NCBI GenBank assembly: GCA_022361275.1
Contig: JAKSBE010000374.1
Location: forward strand, 1-43,697
Length of the DNA stretch: 43,697 nucleotides
Direction: 5' to 3'
Source of the DNA: Kiloniellales bacterium
Lineage (GTDB): Bacteria; Pseudomonadota; Alphaproteobacteria; Kiloniellales; JAKSBE01
The position numbers and the translations under genes are program-made. The notes under the pieces are model-generated. The model did not search any database. It worked only from the letters and a program-made list of their open reading frames with translations, and was not told the origin of the DNA. The number at the start of each line of letters is the position of its first letter. The first letter of the stretch is position 1. Shown here piece after piece: positions 24,893-33,672 of this stretch.

Positions 24893-27583
24893 ATGCCCAA
24901 ACGAATGCTTATCGATGCCAGCCACCCGGAGGAGACCCGGGTGGCCGTGCTCAGCGGCAAGCGCCTGGAAGAGTTCGACTACGAAACCACGGCTAGGAAG
25001 CCGCTCAAGGGCAACATCTATCTGGCGAAGATCACCAGGGTCGAACCCTCCCTTCAGGCGGCCTTCGTCGACTATGGCGGCAACCGCCACGGCTTTCTGC
25101 CCTTCACTGAAATCCATCCCGACTACTACCGGATCCCGATCGCCGACCGCGAAGCCCTGATCGCCGAAGAGGCGTCGCTGAAGGGCGATCCCGGCGAGGA
25201 CGAAGAGGCCGAGACCGACGGCGAGGCGGTCAACGGCGCCGAGGAGCCGGCCGGGGCCAGGCCCTCTGGCGCCAAGGGCGCCAACGGCGCGGCGGACGAC
25301 AAGGACGAGGTCGAGGAGGTCGAGACGCAGACCGGCGTCGACACCGTCGGTGGCGACGAGGTGGAGGAGCACCGGCGCAAGCGGGCCAAGCTGCTGCGCC
25401 GTTACAAGATCCAGGAGGTCATCAAGCGCCGCCAGGTGATCCTGGTCCAGGTCTCCAAGGAGGAGCGCGGCAACAAAGGCGCGGCGCTGACCACCTACCT
25501 CTCCCTGGCCGGCCGCTACTGCGTCCTGATGCCCAATACCGCGCGCGGCGGCGGGATCAGCCGCAAGATCGGCAGCGCCAACGACCGGCGCCGGCTGAAG
25601 AGCATCATCTCCGACCTGAAGATCCCCGAGGGCATGGCGGTCATCGTACGGACCGCCGGCAGCCAGCGCAGCAAGCCGGAGATCAAGCGCGACTACGAGT
25701 ACCTCCTGCGGCTGTGGGACGAGATCCGGCGGGACACGCTGGAGTCGAGCGCACCCTCGCTGATCTACGAGGAAGGCGACCTGGTCAAGCGCACGATCCG
25801 CGATCTCTATTCCCGTGAGATGGAGGAGATCCTGATCGAGGGCGAGGACGGCTACAAGGCGGCCAAGGCCTTCATGAAGACCCTGATGCCGAGCCACGCG
25901 CGCCACGTGAAGCTCTACAAGGACCCGGCGATCCCGCTGCTGCAGCGCCATCAGGTCGAGACCCAGGTCGAAGCCATTCACAACCCGGTGGTCGAGTTGG
26001 CCTCCGGCGGCTACATCGTGATTTCGCCGACCGAGGCGCTGGTCTCGATCGACATCAACTCGGGCCGCGCCACCAAGGAGCGGCACATCGAGACCACCGC
26101 CCTGAAGACCAATCTGGAGGCGGCGGAGGAGATCGCCCGCCAACTCCGGCTCAGGGACCTGGCGGGCCTGATCGTCATCGACTTCATCGACATGGAGGAG
26201 CCGCGGCACAACCGCGAAGTCGAGCGGCGCCTGAAGGAGGCGATGCGCCACGACCGGGCCCGGATCCAGCTCGGCCGGATCAGCCATTTCGGGCTGCTCG
26301 AGATGTCGCGCCAACGCCTGCGGCCGAGCCTGATCGAGGCCTCCACAGTGGTCTGCCCGCACTGCCGCGGCACCGGCTACATCCGGACCAGCGACTCTTC
26401 CGCGCTCCAGGTCCTGCGCGTGATTGAGGAGCAGGGCATCAAGCGTGGCGCGGTCACGCTGACCGTCACCGTCCATCCCGACGTCGCGCTCTACCTCTTC
26501 AACCAGATGCGCGACCGCCTGATCGCGATCGAGCAGCGCTACGGCCTGCGGGTCGGCATCAAGACCGATGCGACCCTGGTCCCGCCCGACCATCGCCTGG
26601 AGATCGTCAGCACGACCGGGGAGAGCGTCGCGGTCCGCGACGAGGACGAGGCGGCCGAAGGCGACCGGCGCCGCCGGCGCCGCCGGTCGCGGCGCGGCAA
26701 GGACAACGCTGCCGAGGAGACCACCGAGGAAGCCGCCGCCGAGGCCGAGCCCCAGGAAGAGTGGCCGGAGGCCGAAGCCGAGGCTGCGGAGGACGGCGAG
26801 AAGCCGCGCCGCCGCCGGCGCGGCAAGCGCGGCGGCCGCAGGCGCTCGCGCCGGCGCCAGGAAGGCGAGGCCGAGACCGGCGTCGAAGCCGCCGAGAGCG
26901 CAGAGGCCGAGGGCGAGGAAGCCGCGGCAGAGACTCCGCCGTCCGAGACTTCGGATTGGGAGCCGGCCCCAGAGACGGTACCGGAGGCGGTCCCAGAGAC
27001 TGCCCCAGAGATTGCCAAGGAGGCGACTCCCGAGCCCGACACGGCCGCCGCCACGGCCCCCGCCACGGCCGAGGTGGCGCCCGAGGCCGTGGCTGCAGCG
27101 GAGGACGGCTCCGCCGAGGCCGAGCCGGCGCCGGAGAAGCCGAAGCGCCGCCAGCGCAGCCGCAAGAAGGCCGTCAAGGACGCTGCCGAGGCGTCCGAGG
27201 CCAAGGCGGAGACCGAAGCCGCGGCGGCGGCCGAGCCCGAGAAGCCGAAGCGCCGCCGGCGCAGCCGCAAGAAAACCGAGGAGACCGCCGAGGCGCCGGT
27301 CGAGGCGCAGCCGGCAGAAAGCGAGACGGTGGAAGCCGAGACGGCCGCCGAGCCGGTGTCCACAGCGGAACCGGCCCCGGAGGCGCTTGCGGAGCCGGAG
27401 CCCAAGGTCGCGATGAACGGAGACGCCGAGTTCCAGGAAAGGCCCAAAGGCGGAATCGAAAACGGGGCCGCGCCGGCCACGGGCCAGGCCGCGGCAGAGG
27501 CGCCGCCGCCGCCCCAGGACGCCGAGGACGCAGAGGACGACAAACCGAAGCGCAAGGGCTGGTGGAACCGTCTCAGCGGTTGA
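24893..27583 (+). CDS. rne: Ribonuclease E
   Basis: An 896-aa endonuclease for mRNA decay and rRNA/tRNA processing, and scaffold of the degradosome. The S1 domain at the N-terminus is split by an acidic insert (about residues 95-165, GEDEEAETDGEA...), as in other alphaproteobacteria. Catalytic aspartates are in SIDINSGRA (about 385-393) and IDFIDM (about 430), and the zinc-link is CPHC (488-491). The second half is low-complexity Glu/Ala/Pro with Arg-rich patches, including two near-identical 36-bp repeats (27134-27169 and 27239-27274) coding EKPKRRxRSRKK. It ends KRKGWWNRLSG. The start is ATG 24893 with GGAG ten bases upstream. Confidence 0.95.
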   Translation: MPKRMLIDASHPEETRVAVLSGKRLEEFDYETTARKPLKGNIYLAKITRVEPSLQAAFVDYGGNRHGFLPFTEIHPDYYRIPIADREALIAEEASLKGDPGEDEEAETDGEAVNGAEEPAGARPSGAKGANGAADDKDEVEEVETQTGVDTVGGDEVEEHRRKRAKLLRRYKIQEVIKRRQVILVQVSKEERGNKGAALTTYLSLAGRYCVLMPNTARGGGISRKIGSANDRRRLKSIISDLKIPEGMAVIVRTAGSQRSKPEIKRDYEYLLRLWDEIRRDTLESSAPSLIYEEGDLVKRTIRDLYSREMEEILIEGEDGYKAAKAFMKTLMPSHARHVKLYKDPAIPLLQRHQVETQVEAIHNPVVELASGGYIVISPTEALVSIDINSGRATKERHIETTALKTNLEAAEEIARQLRLRDLAGLIVIDFIDMEEPRHNREVERRLKEAMRHDRARIQLGRISHFGLLEMSRQRLRPSLIEASTVVCPHCRGTGYIRTSDSSALQVLRVIEEQGIKRGAVTLTVTVHPDVALYLFNQMRDRLIAIEQRYGLRVGIKTDATLVPPDHRLEIVSTTGESVAVRDEDEAAEGDRRRRRRRSRRGKDNAAEETTEEAAAEAEPQEEWPEAEAEAAEDGEKPRRRRRGKRGGRRRSRRRQEGEAETGVEAAESAEAEGEEAAAETPPSETSDWEPAPETVPEAVPETAPEIAKEATPEPDTAAATAPATAEVAPEAVAAAEDGSAEAEPAPEKPKRRQRSRKKAVKDAAEASEAKAETEAAAAAEPEKPKRRRRSRKKTEETAEAPVEAQPAESETVEAETAAEPVSTAEPAPEALAEPEPKVAMNGDAEFQERPKGGIENGAAPATGQAAAEAPPPPQDAEDAEDDKPKRKGWWNRLSG

Positions 27584-27688
27584 GGGGACCGCTTCTGCGG
27601 GGAAATCGACGGCTTTCAGATCGGCGGCCGCCGTTCAATCAGGCCCTTCCCCTCGTATGAGGCCGGGTCGACCTCATGTCATCCTGGC

Positions 27689-28843
27689 TTAACCGTTCTT
27701 GAGCCAGTCGTGGAGCCGGCGTGCGGCCGCCCGCATCACGGCTTCCGTGCCGGCGAAGGAGAACCTGACGAAGCGGTGCCCCCGCTCGGGGTCGAAGTCC
27801 AGCCCGGGCGTGGTCGCGACCCCGGTCTCGGCCAGCATGCGCCGGCAGAAGGCCTCGCTGTCGTTGGTGAGATGGCCGACGTCCGCGTAGAGGTAGAAGG
27901 CCCCGTCCGCCGGTGCCAGGCGATCGAAGCCCGCCGCCGGCAAGGCCTCCAACAGGAAGGCGCGGTTCCGGGCGTAGTTGGCGACATAGCCCTCCAAGAC
28001 CTCGGTGGCATCGAAGGCCGCGAGACCACCGAGCTGCGACAAGGTCGGCGGCGAGATGAAGAGGTTCTGCGCCAGGCACTCAACCGGCCTGAGCAGGTCC
28101 TCGGGCAGCACCATCCAGCCCAGGCGCCAGCCGGTCATCGAGAAGTACTTCGAGAAGCTGTTGATGACGATGGCATCCTCGGTCAGCGCCAGGGCGGTGA
28201 CCGCCGGTTCCTCGTAGGCGATGCCGTGGTAGATCTCGTCCGAGATCAAGCGCAGGGCGCGCGCGGCGCAGTACTCGACCAGGGCGGCGAACTGCCCGCG
28301 GTCGAGCATCGTGCCGGTCGGATTGGAGGGGCTGGCGACGATCAGGCCGTCGAGCGGCCCCGCCACCCGGTCGAGCAGCGCCGGCGTCGGCTGGAAGCGA
28401 TGCTCGGCCTCGGTCGGGATCAGGACCGGCTCCACCCCCAGCGCGGTCAGGATGTTGCGGTAGGCGGGATAGCCCGGCGCCGCCAGGGCGACCCGGTCGC
28501 CGGCCTCGAAGGCCGAGAGGAAGGACAGCAGGAAGCCGCCGGAGGATCCGGTGGTCACCATCACCCGCGCCGGGTCGACCTCGACCCCGTAGCTGTCCCG
28601 ATAGTGGCGCGCGATCCGCCGGCGCAGCGGCTCGATCCCCTGGGCCAGGGTGTAGCCGACGCGGTCGGCGTCGAGGGCCCGGCGCACCGCCTCCAGGACC
28701 GCGGGCGGCGCGGCGGTGCCCGGCTGCCCGACCTCCATGTGCAGGACCTCGCCGCCGGCGGCTTCCCGCTCGGCCGCCGCCCGCATGACGTCCATGACGA
28801 TGAAGGGCGGAACCTTGCCGCGCCGCGCGGCTTTCAGGGCCAT
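27689..28843 (-). CDS. PLP-dependent class I/II aminotransferase
   Basis: A 384-aa fold-type I aminotransferase. The PLP lysine is in NSFSKYFSMTGWRLGW, the ring-stacking and phosphate motifs are SSGGFLLSF and SPSNPTGTM, and SDEIYHGIAYE contains the Asp that contacts the pyridine nitrogen. The C-terminal RFSFAGTEAVMR carries the substrate carboxylate-binding Arg. The N-terminal VGQPGTAAPPAV replaces the usual aspartate-aminotransferase motif, which fits the broad-specificity I-gamma group. The substrate cannot be named. The ATG at 28843 lies 4 bp after the stop of the gamma-glutamyltransferase-like gene, so the two are an operon. It converges with rne across about 100 bp that shows only a weak ATGAGG/CCTCAT stem. 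Confidence 0.88.
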   Translation of the reverse strand: MALKAARRGKVPPFIVMDVMRAAAEREAAGGEVLHMEVGQPGTAAPPAVLEAVRRALDADRVGYTLAQGIEPLRRRIARHYRDSYGVEVDPARVMVTTGSSGGFLLSFLSAFEAGDRVALAAPGYPAYRNILTALGVEPVLIPTEAEHRFQPTPALLDRVAGPLDGLIVASPSNPTGTMLDRGQFAALVEYCAARALRLISDEIYHGIAYEEPAVTALALTEDAIVINSFSKYFSMTGWRLGWMVLPEDLLRPVECLAQNLFISPPTLSQLGGLAAFDATEVLEGYVANYARNRAFLLEALPAAGFDRLAPADGAFYLYADVGHLTNDSEAFCRRMLAETGVATTPGLDFDPERGHRFVRFSFAGTEAVMRAAARRLHDWLKNG

Positions 28844-28847
28844 GCGG

Positions 28848-30494
28848 CTACTCCGCCCGCCGGGCCAGGCCCCAGCCGCGCGGATCGCTGACCACCTGGC
28901 ACGCCTCCGGATCTCGGCGCAGCCCCCTGGGGCAGTGCAGCGCGTTCACCCGCCCCAGGCGGTCGACCGGCACCACCTGCAGGCCCTGCGCCGCAAGGGC
29001 CGCACGCTCGCCGGCGGAGAGGCCGCTCTCGATCAGCACCGTCCCGTCCGGCGGGGACGCCTGAACCCGGCCCCGCTCGACCGCCTCCGGCAGGGGCCGC
29101 TCGGCGGCGACGGCCTCCAGCATCACGGTGGACAGGGCCGCGACCCCCGCCGCGCCGCCGCCGGCCGAAGCGGCGAAGAAAAACTCGCCGTTGTGCTCGT
29201 TGGCCAGGATGACCGGCGAGGTCGGCCCGGCTTTGCCGCGCGCCTCGGCCGCCAGGAGCAGGCCCGTGCCGCGCGCCGTACGTCCCGAGCCGAAGAGCCC
29301 GTTCATGGTGAAGCTGCAGGCCACCGCGGTGCCCCACTGGTCGGCGACGACGAAGCCCGCGCCCTCGCTGGTCGCCGCGCCCGGGCCGGCGAATCCGGCC
29401 GGCTCGGGCCGGTAGGAGGCCTTGAGGCGCTGCAGTTCGCCCTGGTCGAAGACGCCCTGGGTCGCGGCGAGACCGACAGCGCCGCCGTTGCCCCCGGCCG
29501 CCGGGGCGCCCAACGCGGTGCCCGAGGCGGCCGCCAGCAGGGTTGCCCGTTCCTCGGCGCTGGCGGCGCCATAGTCCCGCAGCTCGGTCAGGAGGCTCCA
29601 GATCAGGGCGCCCGCCGTGCCGCCGTAGGCCGGCTGCGGCGCGAAGAACGCGGTGTGCGACCCCACCGGAACCTTGATCGCCTCGGCCACCTGGGGCGTG
29701 TAGCCCCGGACGTCGTCGGTCGTCATGGCGGCGCCGGCCAGGCTGGAGGCCTCGGCGAGACGCTGGGCGAAGGGACCGGCGTAGAAATAGCCCGCCCCTT
29801 CCCGCCGGATGCCGGAGATCACCGTCACCAACTCGAGCTGCTCGAGCTTGTCGCCCTCCCGCGGCAGCGCGCCCTCGGGACCGAGCAGGATGCGGGCGGT
29901 CTCGGCATCGCCGCGGAGCTTGGCCTGACCGGTCTCGATATCGCGGATCAGCGCGCGGCTGTAGGTGGCGCTGAAACGGCCGCGGTTCTCCGCCCGGCTC
30001 AGGAGATACTCCCATCTCTGGCTGCCGCGCCGGGCGTGCAGAACCGCCATGCCACGCGTGCTGCCGGGCACGACGCCGCCGCCCGGCGTCGTCTTGGGCC
30101 GAAAGTCGATGACCTCGCCCGCCTCCTCCTCGCGGTCGAAAACGATGCAGACGCCGCCGCCGCCCAGGCCGGCACGCGACGGCAGCGTGACCGCCATGGT
30201 GAAGTACATCGCCACCGCGGCATCCGCCGCGCCGCCGCCGTTGCCCAGAATGTCCCGGCCCACCGTCGCGGCGAAGGGCTCGTCCGCGGCCGCCAGGCCG
30301 GCGAAGCCGTCGACCTCGACCACCTGGCCGCTCGGCCCGCCGCCGCCGCAGGCGGCGAGCAGGGCCGCCAGGCCCAAGACGGCCGAAGCCGGGGCCGCCC
30401 TGCGGATCCTGCCGCATACGCGTTGAATTGCCCGCGGGTACGGCCTAACTTGATTATTGAGAAGTGGAAACTGAACCTTGAGTATCCGCCCCAT
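28848..30494 (-). CDS. Divergent gamma-glutamyltransferase-like lipoprotein
   Basis: About 548 aa. A basic n-region, hydrophobic stretch and lipobox LAAC (followed by GGGG) predict a lipoprotein. The body is of the Ntn-type gamma-glutamyltransferase fold: RAGLGGGGV, EVIDFRPKT (with the substrate-binding Arg), VACSFTMNGLFGSG and AASAGGG. Aligned without gaps to E. coli GGT, the nucleophile motif TTHYSVVD reads GAGFVVAD here, so the catalytic Thr is Gly (about residue 378). Self-cleavage and normal transferase activity are therefore doubtful. The ATG at 30494 overlaps the divergent M48 gene start by 17 bp, and a TTG at 30377 leaves too short a signal, so the start is uncertain. It is operonic with the aminotransferase. 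Confidence 0.75.
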   Translation of the reverse strand: MGRILKVQFPLLNNQVRPYPRAIQRVCGRIRRAAPASAVLGLAALLAACGGGGPSGQVVEVDGFAGLAAADEPFAATVGRDILGNGGGAADAAVAMYFTMAVTLPSRAGLGGGGVCIVFDREEEAGEVIDFRPKTTPGGGVVPGSTRGMAVLHARRGSQRWEYLLSRAENRGRFSATYSRALIRDIETGQAKLRGDAETARILLGPEGALPREGDKLEQLELVTVISGIRREGAGYFYAGPFAQRLAEASSLAGAAMTTDDVRGYTPQVAEAIKVPVGSHTAFFAPQPAYGGTAGALIWSLLTELRDYGAASAEERATLLAAASGTALGAPAAGGNGGAVGLAATQGVFDQGELQRLKASYRPEPAGFAGPGAATSEGAGFVVADQWGTAVACSFTMNGLFGSGRTARGTGLLLAAEARGKAGPTSPVILANEHNGEFFFAASAGGGAAGVAALSTVMLEAVAAERPLPEAVERGRVQASPPDGTVLIESGLSAGERAALAAQGLQVVPVDRLGRVNALHCPRGLRRDPEACQVVSDPRGWGLARRAE

Positions 30495-31827
30495 AGCAAA
30501 ACTCTGCGTCCTTATTGTCGTTGCCGCCCTCTTGGTGCCTGCAACGGTCCAGGCGAAGGGACTTCGCTTCATCCGGGACACGGAGATCGAGAACACCGTC
30601 CGCGCCTATTCGACGCCGATTTTCTTGGCTGCCGGGCTCAATCCGCAGGCTGTCGACGTTTACCTGATAGACGACCCCCGGCTCAATGCTTTCGTCGCCG
30701 GTGGCCAGAATATGTTCCTGCACACCGGCTTGCTCCTGCGCGCCGAGACGCCGCTCCAGGTCATGGGCGTGATCGCTCACGAGACCGGCCACATCACCGG
30801 CGGACATATCGTCTCCCGCAGCGAGGAGGTGAAGAAGACCACGGCCGCGCTGATCGCCTCCTACGTCCTGGGGATCGGGACCGCGATCGCCACCGGCCGC
30901 GGCGACGCCGGGGTGGCGGTGATCCAGGGCGGCCAGGGCGCGGCGGTTGCCAGCCTGCTCGCCTATACCCGCGGCCAGGAGGCCGCCGCGGACCAGGCCG
31001 CGATCAAGCTGCTCGAGGTTTCCGGATATTCGCCGCGCGGCCTCTTGGAGTTCTTCGAGATCCTCGGCGGTCAGGAGGCCCTGCTGTCGAGCCGCCAGGA
31101 TCCCTACCTGCGCACCCACCCCCTGACCCAGGACCGGATCACCTCCTTGCGGGCGGCGGTGGCGCAGTCGCGCTTCGCCGACACGCCGGCCCCGGACAAT
31201 CTGGTCGCCATGCACGAGCGGATGCGGGCGAAGCTCCTCGGCTACCTGACCCCCGAAAAGGCGCTGCGGAAGTACAGCGACAACGACGGCTCGCTGCCGG
31301 CACGCTATGCCCGCGCCATCGCTTATCTCGAGCGGGGCGAGATGGCGGCGGCCGAGGCGGAAGTCGACAGCCTGATCGAGGAGTTTCCGGAAGATCCCTA
31401 CTTCCACGAGTTGAAAGGCGACATCCTCTTCCACGGCGGACGGGTCGCCGAAGCCCGGCCGTCGTACCTGAAGGCGGTCGAGCTCCTTCCGGACGCGCCG
31501 CTCATCCGCCGCGCCCTGGCCCATGTCCAGATGGAGATGAATCAGCCCGAGATGGACAAGCAGGCCCTGGAACATCTCAAGTTCGTCACCCAGCGCGAGC
31601 CCCGCAACGTGACGGGCTGGCGCCTCTTGGCAGGGGTTCAGGGCCGCCTGGGCGACAAGGGCATGTCGACCCTGGCGCAGGCCGAGGCCGCGCTCGCGAT
31701 GAACAAGCCCAAGGAGGCCAAGGGTTTCGCGCAGCGCGCCCTGAAGCTTCTGCCGGAGTACTCGCCGGGCTGGCTGAGGGCGCAGGACATCGACGGCTTG
31801 GCCGACCGTCTGCGCAAACGGAGCTGA
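30478..31827 (+). CDS. Exported M48 metalloprotease with TPR region (BepA-like)
   Basis: A 449-aa protein with a signal peptide ending TVQAKG (about residue 27). The HEXXH zinc site is HETGH (101-105), with the third ligand expected in the GQEAAADQAAIKLL helix. From about residue 250 the protein is made of TPR-like helix pairs (ARAIAYLERGEMAAAEAEVDSL, SYLKAVELLPDAP). BepA-type proteases act in the periplasm on outer-membrane protein assembly and LptD quality control. The start is TTG 30478, the first usable start after an in-frame stop, and it gives a sensible signal peptide. It is followed by a DsbA-like gene after 71 bp, a reasonable pairing for envelope protein quality. Confidence 0.88.
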   Translation: MSIRPIAKLCVLIVVAALLVPATVQAKGLRFIRDTEIENTVRAYSTPIFLAAGLNPQAVDVYLIDDPRLNAFVAGGQNMFLHTGLLLRAETPLQVMGVIAHETGHITGGHIVSRSEEVKKTTAALIASYVLGIGTAIATGRGDAGVAVIQGGQGAAVASLLAYTRGQEAAADQAAIKLLEVSGYSPRGLLEFFEILGGQEALLSSRQDPYLRTHPLTQDRITSLRAAVAQSRFADTPAPDNLVAMHERMRAKLLGYLTPEKALRKYSDNDGSLPARYARAIAYLERGEMAAAEAEVDSLIEEFPEDPYFHELKGDILFHGGRVAEARPSYLKAVELLPDAPLIRRALAHVQMEMNQPEMDKQALEHLKFVTQREPRNVTGWRLLAGVQGRLGDKGMSTLAQAEAALAMNKPKEAKGFAQRALKLLPEYSPGWLRAQDIDGLADRLRKRS

Positions 31828-31898
31828 AACGGTCGCGATTTGCGGCCGCAGCCGCGGAGATGTGAGAAGGCCGGGACAACCGAGCGAGGGGTCAAGAC

Positions 31899-32657
31899 AT
31901 GAGGGGTTTCCTTTGTTTCACGGTCGCGGCCCTGCTGGCCGGGGCGATCTCGGCCTCCGCCGAGGAGACCGCGGCACCGGCCTCCACCTTCAGCGAGACC
32001 GAGACCCGGGCGATCGAGGACATCGTCCGCGACTACCTGCTGGAGCATCCGGAAATCCTGCTGGAGAGCATGCAGCGGCTGGAGGAAAAGGAACGGCTCG
32101 CGAAGATCGAAGCCCAGCGTGCGGCCATCGCGGCCAACCTCGAGGCCCTGAGCCGCGATCCGAACAGCCCGGTGCTCGGCAATCCCGACGGCGACGTGAC
32201 CCTGGTCGAGTTCTTCGACTACCGCTGCCCTTACTGCCGCAAGGTCACCGTCGACCTCGTGGACGCGGTCGAGAAGGACGGTGGCATCCGCCTGGTGTTC
32301 AAGGAGTTCCCGATCCTCGGGCCTGAGTCCCTGGTCGCAGCCCGGGCGGCCCTGGCCGCGGCGGCGCAGGATCGCTACCGCGACTTTCACCTGGCGCTGA
32401 TGACCACTCCGGGCCAGCTCGACGAAGCGACCATCCTGGCCCTGGCCAGCGATCTCGGCCTCGACGTCGACCGGCTGCGCGAAGACATGGCCTCTGAAAG
32501 CGTCGAGCGGCAGATCCGGGACAATCACCGCCTCGCCCAGGCCTTGCAGATCACCGGGACCCCGGCCTTCGTCATCGGCAAGGAGATCATCCCCGGAGCG
32601 GTGCCCATGCAGCAGCTGCTGGAGCTGGTTCGGCGCGAGCGTGCCAAGACCGGCTAG
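31899..32657 (+). CDS. DsbA family thiol:disulfide oxidoreductase
   Basis: A 252-aa periplasmic protein with a signal peptide (residues 1-21), a helical N-terminal segment (about 30-90) like the oligomerisation arm of ScsC/Com1-type proteins, and a DsbA thioredoxin domain. The active site is CPYC (C110, C113), and the cis-proline lies in ITGTPAFVIG. The helical arm suggests an isomerase or trimeric form rather than a simple oxidase, but that is inference. The ATG at 31899 is preceded by a GAGGGG site. It lies between the M48 protease and aroQ on the same strand. Confidence 0.9.
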   Translation: MRGFLCFTVAALLAGAISASAEETAAPASTFSETETRAIEDIVRDYLLEHPEILLESMQRLEEKERLAKIEAQRAAIAANLEALSRDPNSPVLGNPDGDVTLVEFFDYRCPYCRKVTVDLVDAVEKDGGIRLVFKEFPILGPESLVAARAALAAAAQDRYRDFHLALMTTPGQLDEATILALASDLGLDVDRLREDMASESVERQIRDNHRLAQALQITGTPAFVIGKEIIPGAVPMQQLLELVRRERAKTG

Positions 32658-32745
32658 CCCCCACCCGGATGCCCCAGGCGGATTGCACCGGCGCGGGCGC
32701 CTGTGATAACGCTGTCGCCGAAGTCACACGCCCGCGGAGGAAGGG

Positions 32746-33204
32746 GTGGCGAAAGCCCCGGCAGTTCTGGTCCTTAACGGCCCCAATCTCAACCTGCTCG
32801 GAAGCCGTGAACCGGAGGTCTATGGCCGGACCACGCTGGCGGAGATCGAGGCCGCCTGCGTGGCCCGGGGCAAGGAACGCGGGCTGGCCGTGGACTGCCG
32901 GCAGTCCAACGCGGAAGGCGACCTGGTGACCTGGGTGCAGGAGGCGCGCGGCGGCCACCGGGGCATCGTCCTCAACGCGGGCGCCCTCACCCACACCTCG
33001 ATCGCGCTGCTGGACGCCGTTCAGGCGGTGGCCCTGCCCTTGATCGAGGTCCATCTTTCGAACATCTATCGACGCGAGTCGTTCCGCCACCATTCCTACA
33101 TCTCCCGGGCGGCGACCGGCACGATCTGTGGCTTTGGCCCTCAGAGCTATCTGCTGGCTTTGGACGCCATGGCCCGCCTCTTGAAAACCGAGGAAGAGGT
33201 TTGA
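32746..33204 (+). CDS. aroQ: Type II 3-dehydroquinate dehydratase
   Basis: A 152-aa dodecameric shikimate-pathway enzyme that converts 3-dehydroquinate to 3-dehydroshikimate. It has the family opening [19 protein letters not shown] with catalytic Y26, the [12 protein letters not shown] loop, H103 in EVHLSN and R115 in RESFRHHS. The start is GTG 32746 with a strong GGAGGAAGG leader. Its TGA stop shares its last base with the accB ATG (TGATG), so the two are translationally coupled. An aroQ-accB-accC order is common in proteobacteria. Confidence 0.95.
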   Translation: MAKAPAVLVLNGPNLNLLGSREPEVYGRTTLAEIEAACVARGKERGLAVDCRQSNAEGDLVTWVQEARGGHRGIVLNAGALTHTSIALLDAVQAVALPLIEVHLSNIYRRESFRHHSYISRAATGTICGFGPQSYLLALDAMARLLKTEEEV

Positions 33205-33650
33205 TGGCCGACAAGCTATCCATCGACGAGAAGCTGGTCCGCAAACTGGCCGATCTCCTGAACGATACCGGACTGACCGAGATCGAGTACGAGGTCGAGG
33301 GCCGGCGCATCCGCATCGCCAAGGGCGGTGCGGCCACGATGATCGCGCCCAGCGCGATCGCGGCACCGGCGGCCGCAGCGGCGGCGGCGCCTGAGGCCGC
33401 CGGCGAGGCGGTTCCGGCGGGCGCCGTTACTTCGCCCATGGTCGGCACGGCCTACGTCGCTGAGGAGCCGGGCAAGCCTTCCTTCGTCAAGGTCGGCGAC
33501 CAGGTGAGCGAAGGCCAGACCCTGCTGATCATCGAGGCGATGAAGGTGATGAACCAGATCCCCAGCCCCCGCGCGGGGACCGTCAAGGCGATCCTGGTCC
33601 AGGACGGCCAGCCGGTCGAGTTCGGCGAGCCCTTGATGGTCATCGAATAG
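33204..33650 (+). CDS. accB: Biotin carboxyl carrier protein of acetyl-CoA carboxylase
   Basis: A 148-aa protein. An N-terminal region (residues 1-45, [20 protein letters not shown]) is joined by an Ala/Pro linker to the biotinyl domain. The biotin-bearing lysine is K114 in [11 protein letters not shown]. It carries carboxybiotin from AccC to the carboxyltransferase to make malonyl-CoA. The ATG at 33204 overlaps the aroQ stop; a TTG one codon upstream is not needed. It is followed by accC after 22 bp. Confidence 0.96.
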   Translation: MADKLSIDEKLVRKLADLLNDTGLTEIEYEVEGRRIRIAKGGAATMIAPSAIAAPAAAAAAAPEAAGEAVPAGAVTSPMVGTAYVAEEPGKPSFVKVGDQVSEGQTLLIIEAMKVMNQIPSPRAGTVKAILVQDGQPVEFGEPLMVIE

Positions 33651-33672
33651 GACGCGAGGGGCCGCCGCAGCG

